The notes under the pieces are model-generated. The model worked only from the letters and a program-made list of their open reading frames with translations, did not search any database and was not told the origin of the DNA. Of a stretch of DNA of 64,000 nucleotides, positions 53,403-64,000 are shown piece by piece; the first letter of the stretch is position 1, and every line of letters begins with the position of its first letter. Source of the stretch: Marinomonas ostreistagni (GTDB taxonomy: Bacteria; Pseudomonadota; Gammaproteobacteria; Pseudomonadales; Marinomonadaceae). The stretch is taken from contig NZ_JAFEKF010000004.1 in the NCBI RefSeq assembly GCF_016888445.1, positions 62,001 to 126,000 of the forward strand, in the 5' to 3' direction. A program made the translations under genes and the position numbers.

Positions 53403-55202
53403 ATGCCTGACTACAAAGCGCCTTTACGCGATCTTAAGTTTGTTACCGAAGAAGTATTAGGTCTTCATGATCACTATGCCAGCTTAGCCGGCGCCGAAGA
53501 GGCAACACCTGATATGGTGGACGCTATTTTGGAAGAAGGGGCGAAGTTTGCTGAGCGCGTACTGGCGCCGCTTAATCAGCTGGGTGATCAGCAGGGCTGT
53601 CAATTTAAAGATGGCATTGTCACGACACCTGATGGCTTTAAAGAAGCTTACCAGCAGTATGTCGAAGGCGGCTGGCCATCACTGTCTCATGCTGAAGAGA
53701 TGGGCGGTCAAGGGCTACCAGAATCCCTTGGTATGATGGTCACCGAACTCGTCGCGACGTCTAACTGGGCGTGGAGCATGTACCCAGGTCTTAGCCATGG
53801 CGCCATGAACACGCTGGAGCTTCATGGCACCGAAGCACAGCAACAAACTTACCTTACTAAACTGGTATCAGGGGAATGGACCGGCACTATGTGTCTGACT
53901 GAGCCTCATTGTGGTACCGATCTTGGTATGCTCAAAACCAAAGCTACGCCCAATGATGACGGCAGTTATCGTATCTCTGGGACTAAGATCTTTATTTCGG
54001 CAGGTGAGCATGATATGGCCGATAATATTGTTCATATCGTTTTGGCACGTTTGCCTGATGCGCCGGCTGGCACCAAAGGTATCTCCTTGTTTATCGTGCC
54101 TAAATTCAAAGTCGCTGACGATGGCTCAGTCGGCGAGCGCAATGCCGTGCACTGTGGCTCGATTGAACACAAAATGGGGATTCATGGGAACGCCACCTGT
54201 GTCATGAACTTTGATGACGCTGAGGGCTTTTTGATTGGGCCGCCGAACAAAGGCCTCAACTGCATGTTTACCTTTATGAATACCGCCCGTCTAGGGACCG
54301 CGTTACAAGGGCTTGCCCACGCCGAATGGGCGTACCAAAACTCATTGGCATATGCCAAAGATCGTCTACAAATGCGCGCTTTGTCGGGTCCTAAAGCGCC
54401 TGAAAAAGCGGCCGATCCCATCATAGTACACCCAGATGTGCGCCGTATGTTGCTGACGCAAAAAGCCTTTGCTGAAGGCGGTCGCGCGCTGATCCATTAT
54501 TGTTCAATGCTGGTGGATACCGTGAAGTCAGGGCCTGAAGAAGAGCGTGAGCAGGCGGAAACTTTATTGTCGTTATTGACTCCAATAGCCAAAGCCTTTT
54601 TGACCGAAACCGGATTTGAGGCGGCCAACCATGGCTTACAAGTCTATGGTGGTCATGGTTACATTGCCGATTGGGGTATGGAGCAAAACGTACGTGATAG
54701 TCGTATTGCCATGCTTTATGAAGGCACCACGGGGATACAAGCGCTCGATCTATTAGGCCGTAAGGTGCTGATGAGCCAAGGGGAGACACTTAAGGCGTTT
54801 ACCAAAGTCATTCATAAATTTTGCCAGGCCAACGAAGATAATGACGCCATTGCGCATCTGATCAAACCACTTAATGCACTGAATAAAGAGTGGGGTGAGA
54901 TCACCATGCAAGTTGGCATGAAGGCAATGAAAGATCGCGAAGAAGTGGGTGCTGCATCCGTCGACTATTGTATGTACTCAGGCTACGTCACCTTGGCGTA
55001 TTTCTGGGCACGCATGGCAGTAGTAGCGCAGCAAAAACTTGAACAAGGCGATGCAGATGCGGCGTTTTACCAAGCCAAGCTGCATACCGCTGCTTTTTAT
55101 TTTGAGCGTATTTTGCCGCGTACCAAAGGCCACGCTCAGATGGTATTGGCCGGAGCTGAAAGTTTAATGGCCATGGACGAAGCGCAGTTTTTTAATCGTT
55201 AA
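53403..55202 (+). CDS. Acyl-CoA dehydrogenase, long (about 600-residue) class
   Basis: An FAD enzyme performing the first beta-oxidation step. The 599-residue protein has the N-terminal acyl-CoA dehydrogenase domain, the flavin/substrate segment MCLTEPHCGTDLG and GTKIFISAGEHD, an EHKMGIHGNATC block, and the final GYIADWGMEQNVRDSRIAMLYEGTTGIQALDL block with the base Glu in YEG. It then has the extra C-terminal domain of this size class. ATG 53403 is preferred over GTG 53394 because GAGG lies 8 bases upstream. The SCP2 gene follows 17 bases after its stop codon. Confidence 0.93.
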   Translation: MPDYKAPLRDLKFVTEEVLGLHDHYASLAGAEEATPDMVDAILEEGAKFAERVLAPLNQLGDQQGCQFKDGIVTTPDGFKEAYQQYVEGGWPSLSHAEEMGGQGLPESLGMMVTELVATSNWAWSMYPGLSHGAMNTLELHGTEAQQQTYLTKLVSGEWTGTMCLTEPHCGTDLGMLKTKATPNDDGSYRISGTKIFISAGEHDMADNIVHIVLARLPDAPAGTKGISLFIVPKFKVADDGSVGERNAVHCGSIEHKMGIHGNATCVMNFDDAEGFLIGPPNKGLNCMFTFMNTARLGTALQGLAHAEWAYQNSLAYAKDRLQMRALSGPKAPEKAADPIIVHPDVRRMLLTQKAFAEGGRALIHYCSMLVDTVKSGPEEEREQAETLLSLLTPIAKAFLTETGFEAANHGLQVYGGHGYIADWGMEQNVRDSRIAMLYEGTTGIQALDLLGRKVLMSQGETLKAFTKVIHKFCQANEDNDAIAHLIKPLNALNKEWGEITMQVGMKAMKDREEVGAASVDYCMYSGYVTLAYFWARMAVVAQQKLEQGDADAAFYQAKLHTAAFYFERILPRTKGHAQMVLAGAESLMAMDEAQFFNR

Positions 55203-55219
55203 TCGTGAAGGAGAGTGCT

Positions 55220-55537
55220 ATGAGTCAAGTGAAAACCATTTTTGAAACCATGGTCGCGCGTTTTGATGCCACGGCAGCTGGCGATATCAGTGCTATATTT
55301 CAATTTGAGATAGACGATGCCAGTGCGCACTACATTGTGATTGACGAAGGAGCATGTGAACTCGGCGAAGGGGAGCATGATGATCCAACGGTAACCTTAG
55401 GTATGGATAGCGACACCCTGAAAGAAGTTATGTCTGGCGAAGTAGATGGCATGCAAGCCTTTATGCAGGGTAAAATTCGAGCTGATGGCGATATGATGTT
55501 GGCAACGAAATTAACGCAAATATTTCCGACCCCATAG
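55220..55537 (+). CDS. SCP2 sterol-carrier-like lipid-binding protein
   Basis: A 105-residue single SCP2 domain, a small lipid-binding fold. It shows AIFQFEIDDASAHYIVIDEG, the DDPTVTLGMDSDTLKEVMSGEVDGMQAFMQGKIRADGD stretch, and the usual length. It probably binds acyl-CoA or fatty acids for the neighbouring enzymes. The start ATG 55220 has AAGGAG upstream; a GTG 15 bases earlier is less likely. Confidence 0.9.
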   Translation: MSQVKTIFETMVARFDATAAGDISAIFQFEIDDASAHYIVIDEGACELGEGEHDDPTVTLGMDSDTLKEVMSGEVDGMQAFMQGKIRADGDMMLATKLTQIFPTP

Positions 55538-55603
55538 GCTTACACAAATAGACCAGAGTAAGCTTTAGTTATCTCCATATAATGACAATAACGGAGAAGT
55601 TTT

Positions 55604-57277
55604 ATGCTGAATAACAGTGACATATCATCCGGTAACGCACCGGGAAGCTATGTGCCGGATGAGCTAAACCCAAAAGGGTTTCATTCGGTGCTGGATATTA
55701 TGCATGATGCCAGCAAACGATTTGCCGATTTGCCGGCCTTTACCAGTGTCGGACGCACGCTTACTTATCGCGAGTTGAAGCAAAAAGCCGATGCGTTTAC
55801 AGCTTACTTGCAGCAGCATACCGACCTGCAACCAGGTGATCGGATTGCGGTTCAGCTACCCAATGTTATTCAGTTTCCGATTGTTGTTTATGGTGCCATG
55901 CAAGCAGGCTTGGTGGTGGTCAACACCAACCCGCTGTACACGCCGCATGAGCTGGAGCATCAGTTTAACGATGCCGAGGTGAAAGCGGTGGTAGTGTTCG
56001 CCAATATGGCAGCCAATGTCGAGAAAATCCTCGAAAAGACGTCGATTAAGCATGTGATCGTGACCGAAATTGCCGATTTACACAGCCCAGTTAAGCGCCT
56101 ACTGATCAACTCGGTCGTCAAATACGTCAAAAAACTCGTGCCAGCTTATTCGTTGCCGCAAGCGGTTGCGTTTAACAAGGCGCTGGAGCTTGGCAGCCAT
56201 CATGCCGCACAGATTGCTGAGCTGAAGCTTACCGACTTAGCTGTCTTACAATACACTGGCGGTACCACAGGTGTGGCCAAAGGGGCCATGCTGACCCATG
56301 CCAACCTTATTTCTAACATGCATCAACTCAAAGGTCGTCTGGATCATCTTTTAAACGATGGTGAAGAAGTCTTTATTGCGCCGTTGCCTTTGTATCATAT
56401 CTACGCCTTCTTGATTCACGCCATGACGCTGGTTGAGTATGGTGCGCATTCTATTTTGATCCCAAACCCTAGGGATTTGCCTGCCTTTGTTAAAGAGCTA
56501 AAGAAATGGCGTTTTAGCGGCTTTATTGGCTTAAACACCTTGTTTGCAGGGCTCTGTAACCGAGAGGACTTCAAAAGCGTCGACTTCTCTGGCCTAAAAC
56601 TAACGGCATCCGGTGGCATGCCGCTGACGCATGCGGCTGCCGAGCGTTGGCAGGAGATTACAGGGGGCGCCGTCACTGAAGGTTATGGCCTGACTGAAAC
56701 CTCACCAGTGGTTGCCTTCAATCCAGTTGGCGAAGAGCAAATCGGCACGATCGGTCTAGCCGTTGCTTGTACCGATATCAAGATCCTTGATGATAACGGC
56801 CAGTCGTTACCCAATAATGAGCCTGGCATGCTATGTGTGCGAGGACCACAGGTGATGCGTGGCTACTGGCAACGTGAAGCTGCCACGCGCGAAGTCATGA
56901 CCGACGATGGCTTTTTGATCACCGGCGATATTGCCGTGCAGCAAGACGACGGTTATCTGCGCATTGTTGATCGTGCCAAAGACTTGATCATTGTCTCAGG
57001 GTTTAATGTGTACCCGACCGAAGTCGAGGATGTACTCACCATGCATCCAAGTATCCTTGAGGCGGCAGCGATCGGTATCGAAGATGAAAAAACTGGCGAA
57101 GCCGTGAAAGCCTTTGTGGTGTTGCGCGAAGGTGAAACATTGGATCAACAAGCGCTGCACGACTTTTGTCGCGAACATCTGGCTGCTTACAAAGTGCCGC
57201 GTCACTTTGAGACACGTCAAGAGCTGCCGAAAACCAACGTCGGTAAGATTCTGCGTCGTGCGCTGCGCGATGAATAA
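55604..57277 (+). CDS. fadD: Long-chain fatty-acid-CoA ligase
   Basis: FadD activates fatty acids to acyl-CoA. The 557-residue protein has the AMP motif YTGGTTGVAKGAMLTHANL (about 220), PLYHIYAF, GYGLTETSP, the hinge GDIAVQQDDGYLRIVDRAKDLI, and the final PKTNVGKILRRALRD with the catalytic Lys. Length is normal. ATG has GGAGAA 8 bases upstream. It is in line with the other beta-oxidation genes. Confidence 0.95.
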   Translation: MLNNSDISSGNAPGSYVPDELNPKGFHSVLDIMHDASKRFADLPAFTSVGRTLTYRELKQKADAFTAYLQQHTDLQPGDRIAVQLPNVIQFPIVVYGAMQAGLVVVNTNPLYTPHELEHQFNDAEVKAVVVFANMAANVEKILEKTSIKHVIVTEIADLHSPVKRLLINSVVKYVKKLVPAYSLPQAVAFNKALELGSHHAAQIAELKLTDLAVLQYTGGTTGVAKGAMLTHANLISNMHQLKGRLDHLLNDGEEVFIAPLPLYHIYAFLIHAMTLVEYGAHSILIPNPRDLPAFVKELKKWRFSGFIGLNTLFAGLCNREDFKSVDFSGLKLTASGGMPLTHAAAERWQEITGGAVTEGYGLTETSPVVAFNPVGEEQIGTIGLAVACTDIKILDDNGQSLPNNEPGMLCVRGPQVMRGYWQREAATREVMTDDGFLITGDIAVQQDDGYLRIVDRAKDLIIVSGFNVYPTEVEDVLTMHPSILEAAAIGIEDEKTGEAVKAFVVLREGETLDQQALHDFCREHLAAYKVPRHFETRQELPKTNVGKILRRALRDE

Positions 57278-57364
57278 ATCCTTGCAGCTTAGCCTGTTTG
57301 GTAGTGGTTGTTTGGCCGAGACAGTGTAATACTGTGGCTATCGTCATGCGAGTAGGGGGCTAAG

Positions 57365-58132
57365 ATGTTGCAGACTCATCCAACAACCACAGAATGGATC
57401 ACTGAGGAGATTGCTAGCGGTATTCAGATATTGACGCTCAATCGGCCCGAGAAAAAGAACGCCATGACGGTCGATATGTATCAAGCACTCAGCGACGCCC
57501 TGCATCGCGCGGAGCTGGATGATACGGTGCAAGTGAGCATCCTCACTGGCAAAGGGCCTGATTTCTCAGCTGGCAATGACATCAATGAGTTTCTAGAAAT
57601 TGCCAATGCGCCTGAGAAAATGGCCTCAATTATGTCTTTTCTACAGGCGATTACCACCTATAAAAAACCTCTTTTTGCCGCCGTCGAAGGGCGTGCCGTG
57701 GGCGTTGCTGCCACGATTTTATTGCACTGTGACATGGTGTTTACGGCACGCGATACCCAGCTCATCTTTCCGTTTGTACAGCTAGGGCTCGTACCAGAAG
57801 CCGCCTCAAGCTACTTATTACCCAAACTGGTGGGTCATCAAAAAGCCTTTGAGATATTAATGCTTGGCGATCCTGTTTTGGCGCAGGAAGCGCAGCAGCT
57901 TGGTTTGGTTAATCATCTTTGTGAAAGTGGCGAAACGCTACATTTAGCGCAAACCTATGCCGAGCGGCTAGCTACGCTGCCTAACGAGGCGGTGATGCTG
58001 TCCAAAGAGTTACTCAAGTGTCGCACCTTGGATGACATACAAATGGCCTTAATGCGTGAAGGGCGGATTTTCAAAGATCGCCTCAAATCCCCAGAAGCCA
58101 AATCGAAGTTTGAGCATTTTTTAAACCGTTAA
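57365..58132 (+). CDS. Enoyl-CoA hydratase/isomerase family protein
   Basis: A crotonase-fold enzyme of 255 residues, beginning after an AGTAGGGGG site. It has the N-terminal LNRPEKKNAMTVDMYQAL, the oxyanion-hole segment GKGPDFSAGNDINEFLEI, AVEGRAVGVAATILLHCDMVFT and LGLVPEAASSYLLP. The second catalytic Glu is present in PEAASS; the first typical Glu position reads RAVGVAA, suggesting isomerase or other activity rather than a plain hydratase. It sits between fadD and fadB. Confidence 0.9.
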   Translation: MLQTHPTTTEWITEEIASGIQILTLNRPEKKNAMTVDMYQALSDALHRAELDDTVQVSILTGKGPDFSAGNDINEFLEIANAPEKMASIMSFLQAITTYKKPLFAAVEGRAVGVAATILLHCDMVFTARDTQLIFPFVQLGLVPEAASSYLLPKLVGHQKAFEILMLGDPVLAQEAQQLGLVNHLCESGETLHLAQTYAERLATLPNEAVMLSKELLKCRTLDDIQMALMREGRIFKDRLKSPEAKSKFEHFLNR

Positions 58133-58228
58133 CAAAACTAGACAAACGGTAAAACTGAACTAAACTTCACCTATTGCTACCGTTTTTTGTGGTAGCGCCT
58201 CGGTTTCGCCAACCAAGCAAATGTAATT

Positions 58229-58258
58229 GCCCTGCTGTTTCCAGTGGGGCTTTTTTTT
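58229..58258 (+). terminator. Rho-independent terminator before fadB
   Basis: A 9-base stem with two wobble pairs (GCCCTGCTG, loop TTTC, CAGTGGGGC) is followed by eight Ts. The remaining about 170 bases up to fadB must hold its own promoter; no FadR site was recognised. Confidence 0.85.
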
Positions 58259-58429
58259 GCCTTGCTGCATGCTTGATACAAAATGTTAGCAAACCGAGTT
58301 CTTTTTGTTATTGAGGATGTTTACCAACTATCTAATCTTAAACAATAACCAATACACACTTGCGTATCCGCGCATGTAGCCGCACGCAAGCACGCCGTAA
58401 GGCCCGACAATAAAAAGGTGGAGGCGACT

Positions 58430-61782
<3,353 letters not shown>

Positions 61783-61822
61783 TGTAACGGCTTGGCAGGT
61801 TTTTATTAACATCGACAAAAAG

Positions 61823-61846
61823 AGTGGGGCGCAAGGCCCCACTTTG
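61823..61846 (+). terminator. fadA: Rho-independent terminator after fadA
   Basis: An 8-base stem (AGTGGGGC, loop GCAAG) preceded by an A-run and followed by TTGTTGT. The run of Ts is short, but the position after the operon is right. Confidence 0.75.
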
Positions 61847-61907
61847 TTGTATTGGCTCAATAAGCTCGTAACGGACTAGGCAGCGCTGAGACTGAGCAGA
61901 AGCGATT

Positions 61908-62390
61908 TTAGGAGATGTTGTACTGCATCTGCAGTGCAAAACGTTTTTGGTCGCGCTCTTGTTTTAGGGCGCTCAATTGGCGGTCGGTTTTTGCTTTCGC
62001 CAGCAGCACGCCTTGCTCGTCACCGATGGCTCTGGCATCAGCAATGGTCGCTTCATATGAGTCCAATACCTCATCCACATTATCTTGGTACGACTCTTCC
62101 AATGCATCTAAAGCATCATGGTAAGCGGTAAAAGTATCTGTGATGTTGGTTTTGAAGGTATAGCCAGTTAGCTCGCCTTGTGCACTGTTGACAGGGCGGT
62201 ACTGCCAGGTGTGCTCATTGGCAGTGTGTTGGCTTAAGTGATGTTGTAGCGGGGTGCTGGTCGCTTGGCTGAGCGGAACAAAACTACTGTCACAATCCAC
62301 CTCGCTCGCCTGAGCGGGAGGTTGCAATAGGGATAGCATAAGTAGGGATGAAGCCGTCCCAAGTCGCTTATTACGAATGTTGATTTTCAC
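61908..62390 (-). CDS. Secreted hypothetical protein with coiled-coil C-terminus
   Basis: I do not recognise this protein. GTG 62390 is a well-supported start because AAGGAGG lies 6 bases upstream (160 residues). A signal peptide (LLMLSLLQPPAQA) leads to a periplasmic protein with a short Thr/Gln-rich stretch, an ELTGYTFK-containing middle segment, and a helical C-terminus rich in Glu, Asp and Lys (about 85-160). Codon use is ordinary. It stands alone between fadA (convergent) and the siderophore-reductase gene. Confidence 0.72.
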   Translation of the reverse strand: MKINIRNKRLGTASSLLMLSLLQPPAQASEVDCDSSFVPLSQATSTPLQHHLSQHTANEHTWQYRPVNSAQGELTGYTFKTNITDTFTAYHDALDALEESYQDNVDEVLDSYEATIADARAIGDEQGVLLAKAKTDRQLSALKQERDQKRFALQMQYNIS

Positions 62391-62517
62391 GCTATCCCTC
62401 CTTATTTTAAGTTGTCTGTTATTACCGTATCCACAAACCATCGGCTAGACAATGCAGGAAGTGAGTGTTGCACACTGTTGTCCACTTCCTGCAAAAACCT
62501 GCGTTTTTCTTCAAGGA

Positions 62518-63261
62518 TTACGCCACTTGGTTGGCATCTAGGTCGATACGTTTTTCGACTTTATGCTGGTCTTCATTAAGGCCGTGTTTCCAATAGCTAG
62601 AGACATAAATGTCTGATTTAGAGACTTCGTCGCGACCTTTAAAGTATTGTCTTAGGGCGCGCATTGAGCTGAATTCACAGGCGGCCCAAACGGCCAAGCT
62701 ACCGTCTAACCAGTCTAATTGTTTAACATGATTGAGCAGCGACTCGCTGTCAGCGCCAGGTGTGGGATTCACGATCCATTTAATAGTGATGCCTTCGGGC
62801 TTGTCTAGCTGCTGGATATCGTCTTCTGACTGGACTTCTAGTAGAGCGTAGCCTTTAGCGTTTTTTGACAGCTGGCCTAGGTTAACACTAATTGCAGGCA
62901 AGGAAGTCATATCGCCAATAAATAGATTCCAGTCAGCGGCTTCTGAGGCCAATTTCTTTGGCCCAGGTCCGCCCACTAGAATCTCTTCACCAGGCTGTGC
63001 ATGCAGCGCCCAGTGACACGCGACACCAGTGTCGCCATGGATTGCAAAATCGATATCGATCTCATCCGCTCTTTGATGGCGAATAGTGTAGGTGCGCATT
63101 AAGCGGCCACCGTCGACGGGAAAAATCAGTTTCACGTAGCCACTTTCTTGGTCTTCAGGGAAGTCTTTTAAACCTGCGCCCCCCAAGGTCAATCGCAACA
63201 TATTAGGGGTGATAAAGGATTTACGAATGACGCTTAGTAATCTTGGCTCTGGCTTAGCCAT
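62518..63261 (-). CDS. Siderophore-interacting protein (ferric-siderophore reductase family)
   Basis: A cytoplasmic flavin reductase that frees iron from siderophores with NAD(P)H. The 247-residue protein has the FAD-binding beta-barrel: RTYTIRH motif near 57-63, then ALHAQPGEEILVGGPGP, a FIGDMTSLPAI nucleotide segment, and the C-terminal SIP domain (AVWAACEFSSMRALRQYF, then VSSYWKHGLNEDQHK). An AGAGAGG site precedes the ATG. A Fur-box-like palindrome at 63286-63304 lies immediately upstream, so it is probably induced by iron limitation. Confidence 0.93.
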   Translation of the reverse strand: MAKPEPRLLSVIRKSFITPNMLRLTLGGAGLKDFPEDQESGYVKLIFPVDGGRLMRTYTIRHQRADEIDIDFAIHGDTGVACHWALHAQPGEEILVGGPGPKKLASEAADWNLFIGDMTSLPAISVNLGQLSKNAKGYALLEVQSEDDIQQLDKPEGITIKWIVNPTPGADSESLLNHVKQLDWLDGSLAVWAACEFSSMRALRQYFKGRDEVSKSDIYVSSYWKHGLNEDQHKVEKRIDLDANQVA

Positions 63262-63285
63262 GATGCACCTCTCTTGTAGGTTTTA

Positions 63286-63304
63286 TATGAGAATGCTTCT
63301 CAAT
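63286..63304. promoter_or_regulatory. Fur box upstream of the siderophore-interacting gene
   Basis: TATGAGAATGCTTCTCAAT contains the palindrome TGAGAA-TGC-TTCTCA and matches the Fur 7-1-7 pattern (TGATAAT-N-ATTATCA) at about 11 of 14 positions. It lies 27 bases before the start of an iron-uptake gene, which makes the call sensible. Confidence 0.75.
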
Positions 63305-63387
63305 TTATATTAGAGAGTGCTTAAAAGCAACGCAACACAGCGTTGCATATTGGTTACCAATACTGGCCCTGAATGCTACGGCATCAC

Positions 63388-64000
63388 TTAGACGCTGGGC
63401 ACCGAATACGCATCGCTGACATCTTCTACTTGCCAGATCGACAAGTGTTGGCCCTGCTCTTGAGCACTAGAGCGCTCGACTTTAAGCACGGCTCGATTAA
63501 AGGCCTTATGAGAGAGGGTGAAAAGCCCATCATGAATGGGGTGAGGAATGATCAATTCGGTAATTTTACAATGTTGAGCCTCTTCAATGCTGATGCCCAA
63601 AAGCTCAATAAATCTCGGGTTCGCATGCAGTAGTTGGTCGTATTCATCGCAAAATGCTACACCCACTGTCATGTTATTGAGAAGCGTGTTAATAAGACTT
63701 TGCTCGTTTTCAAGCAGTTTAAGGCGACTGCGATAAAGCAAAAATATCACGCCAAAGTTGATGATACCCAACAATAATGCGGCTGCTTGCAGTATACGAA
63801 TTTGACGAGTTTCATGCTGAGCTTGTTGTTCGATTGCTAGCGCAATACTGTTCATATAGGACAATAGCGCTAGATTTTTTTTAACTAAGGTTTCGTTGAG
63901 TTGTAAAAACAGCTTCGGTTGAGGATTAGCCGTGTAAGCAAAGAGCCGCTCGCGGATCGGTTGCCAAATCGCCCAGCTTTCTTGGATCAAATAATAATAT
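63388..64000 (-). CDS. Partial membrane sensor with C-terminal PAS domain, cut by the window edge
   Basis: Only the C-terminal 200-odd residues are inside the window; the frame is open to base 64000. A helical segment of about 60 residues, a membrane helix (AAALLLGIINFGVIFLLYRS, about residue 70-90 of the visible part), and a PAS domain (NNMTVGVAFCDEYDQLLHANPRF and the following residues) are seen. The stop codon follows the PAS domain directly, so no kinase, GGDEF or methyl-accepting output domain is present after it. The N-terminal part must be outside the window, and any output domain would have to precede the sensor. It could be a truncated gene. Confidence 0.7.
   Translation of the reverse strand, partial: YYYLIQESWAIWQPIRERLFAYTANPQPKLFLQLNETLVKKNLALLSYMNSIALAIEQQAQHETRQIRILQAAALLLGIINFGVIFLLYRSRLKLLENEQSLINTLLNNMTVGVAFCDEYDQLLHANPRFIELLGISIEEAQHCKITELIIPHPIHDGLFTLSHKAFNRAVLKVERSSAQEQGQHLSIWQVEDVSDAYSVPSV

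Noticed and set aside
58259-58429. FadR or PsrA operator upstream of fadB
   Set aside because: I looked for the known palindromes; only a loose AAACCGAGTT fragment is present, too weak to report.

Overview
The window is a continuous stretch of gammaproteobacterial chromosome. Gene content and order point to a marine Oceanospirillales-type bacterium, with Marinomonas-like organisms the best guess. The signs are Rsx/Rnf genes beside nth and metG, motY beside argG as in Pseudomonas, a glutathione-independent formaldehyde dehydrogenase, CydABX-CydDC and FadBA. This is inference; no rRNA or marker tree is available here. I see no tRNA, rRNA, CRISPR array, insertion sequence or prophage. The DNA is densely coding, and most transcription units end in clear rho-independent terminators.

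Layout. 1-5.2 kb: chemosensory operon cheW-mcp-cheR-cheD-cheB; the receptor ends in a CheR-tethering pentapeptide. 5.2-8.1 kb: a ZapE-type ATPase and a membrane diguanylate cyclase. 8.1-10.6 kb (minus): fdhD and a FAN1-like VRR-NUC nuclease. 10.8-17.4 kb: a MepM-like peptidase, an RsgA-type GTPase, a fused phosphatase/lipid-kinase protein, a lipoprotein, a eukaryote-type HisA and ArfB. 17.8-24.1 kb: cydA-cydB-cydX-cydD-cydC, cytochrome bd and its assembly exporter; cydX is a 38-codon gene easily missed. 24.7-29.0 kb: a 991-residue aminotransferase/2-hydroxyacid dehydrogenase fusion with strong codon bias, followed by a glycerate 2-kinase. 29.0-33.7 kb (minus): a giant AsmA-like protein, a YbaN-type protein and RNase T. 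33.8-38.2 kb: motY, argG, and a ribokinase/nucleoside hydrolase pair for nucleoside salvage. 38.2-48.2 kb (minus): a PilZ-like protein, nth, the six-gene rsxABCDGE operon (RsxC carries a long tandem-repeat tail) and metG. 48.4-53.2 kb: mrp, dcd, formaldehyde dehydrogenase, a small membrane protein with a histidine-kinase-like phosphoacceptor motif, and a COG0523 metal GTPase with a (Asp-His)10 tract. 53.4-61.8 kb: a complete beta-oxidation island (acyl-CoA dehydrogenase, SCP2 protein, FadD, enoyl-CoA hydratase, FadB, FadA). 61.9-64 kb (minus): a secreted hypothetical protein, a siderophore-interacting reductase with a good Fur box, and a PAS sensor cut by the window edge.

Most of this is housekeeping and energy metabolism. 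The most unusual items are the aminotransferase-dehydrogenase fusion beside glycerate kinase, the yeast-like HisA, the phosphatase-diacylglycerol kinase fusion, the RsxC repeat tail, the lone DHp-like membrane protein and the GATCAC repeat in the COG0523 gene. I did not find a defence system or any clearly new multi-gene system.
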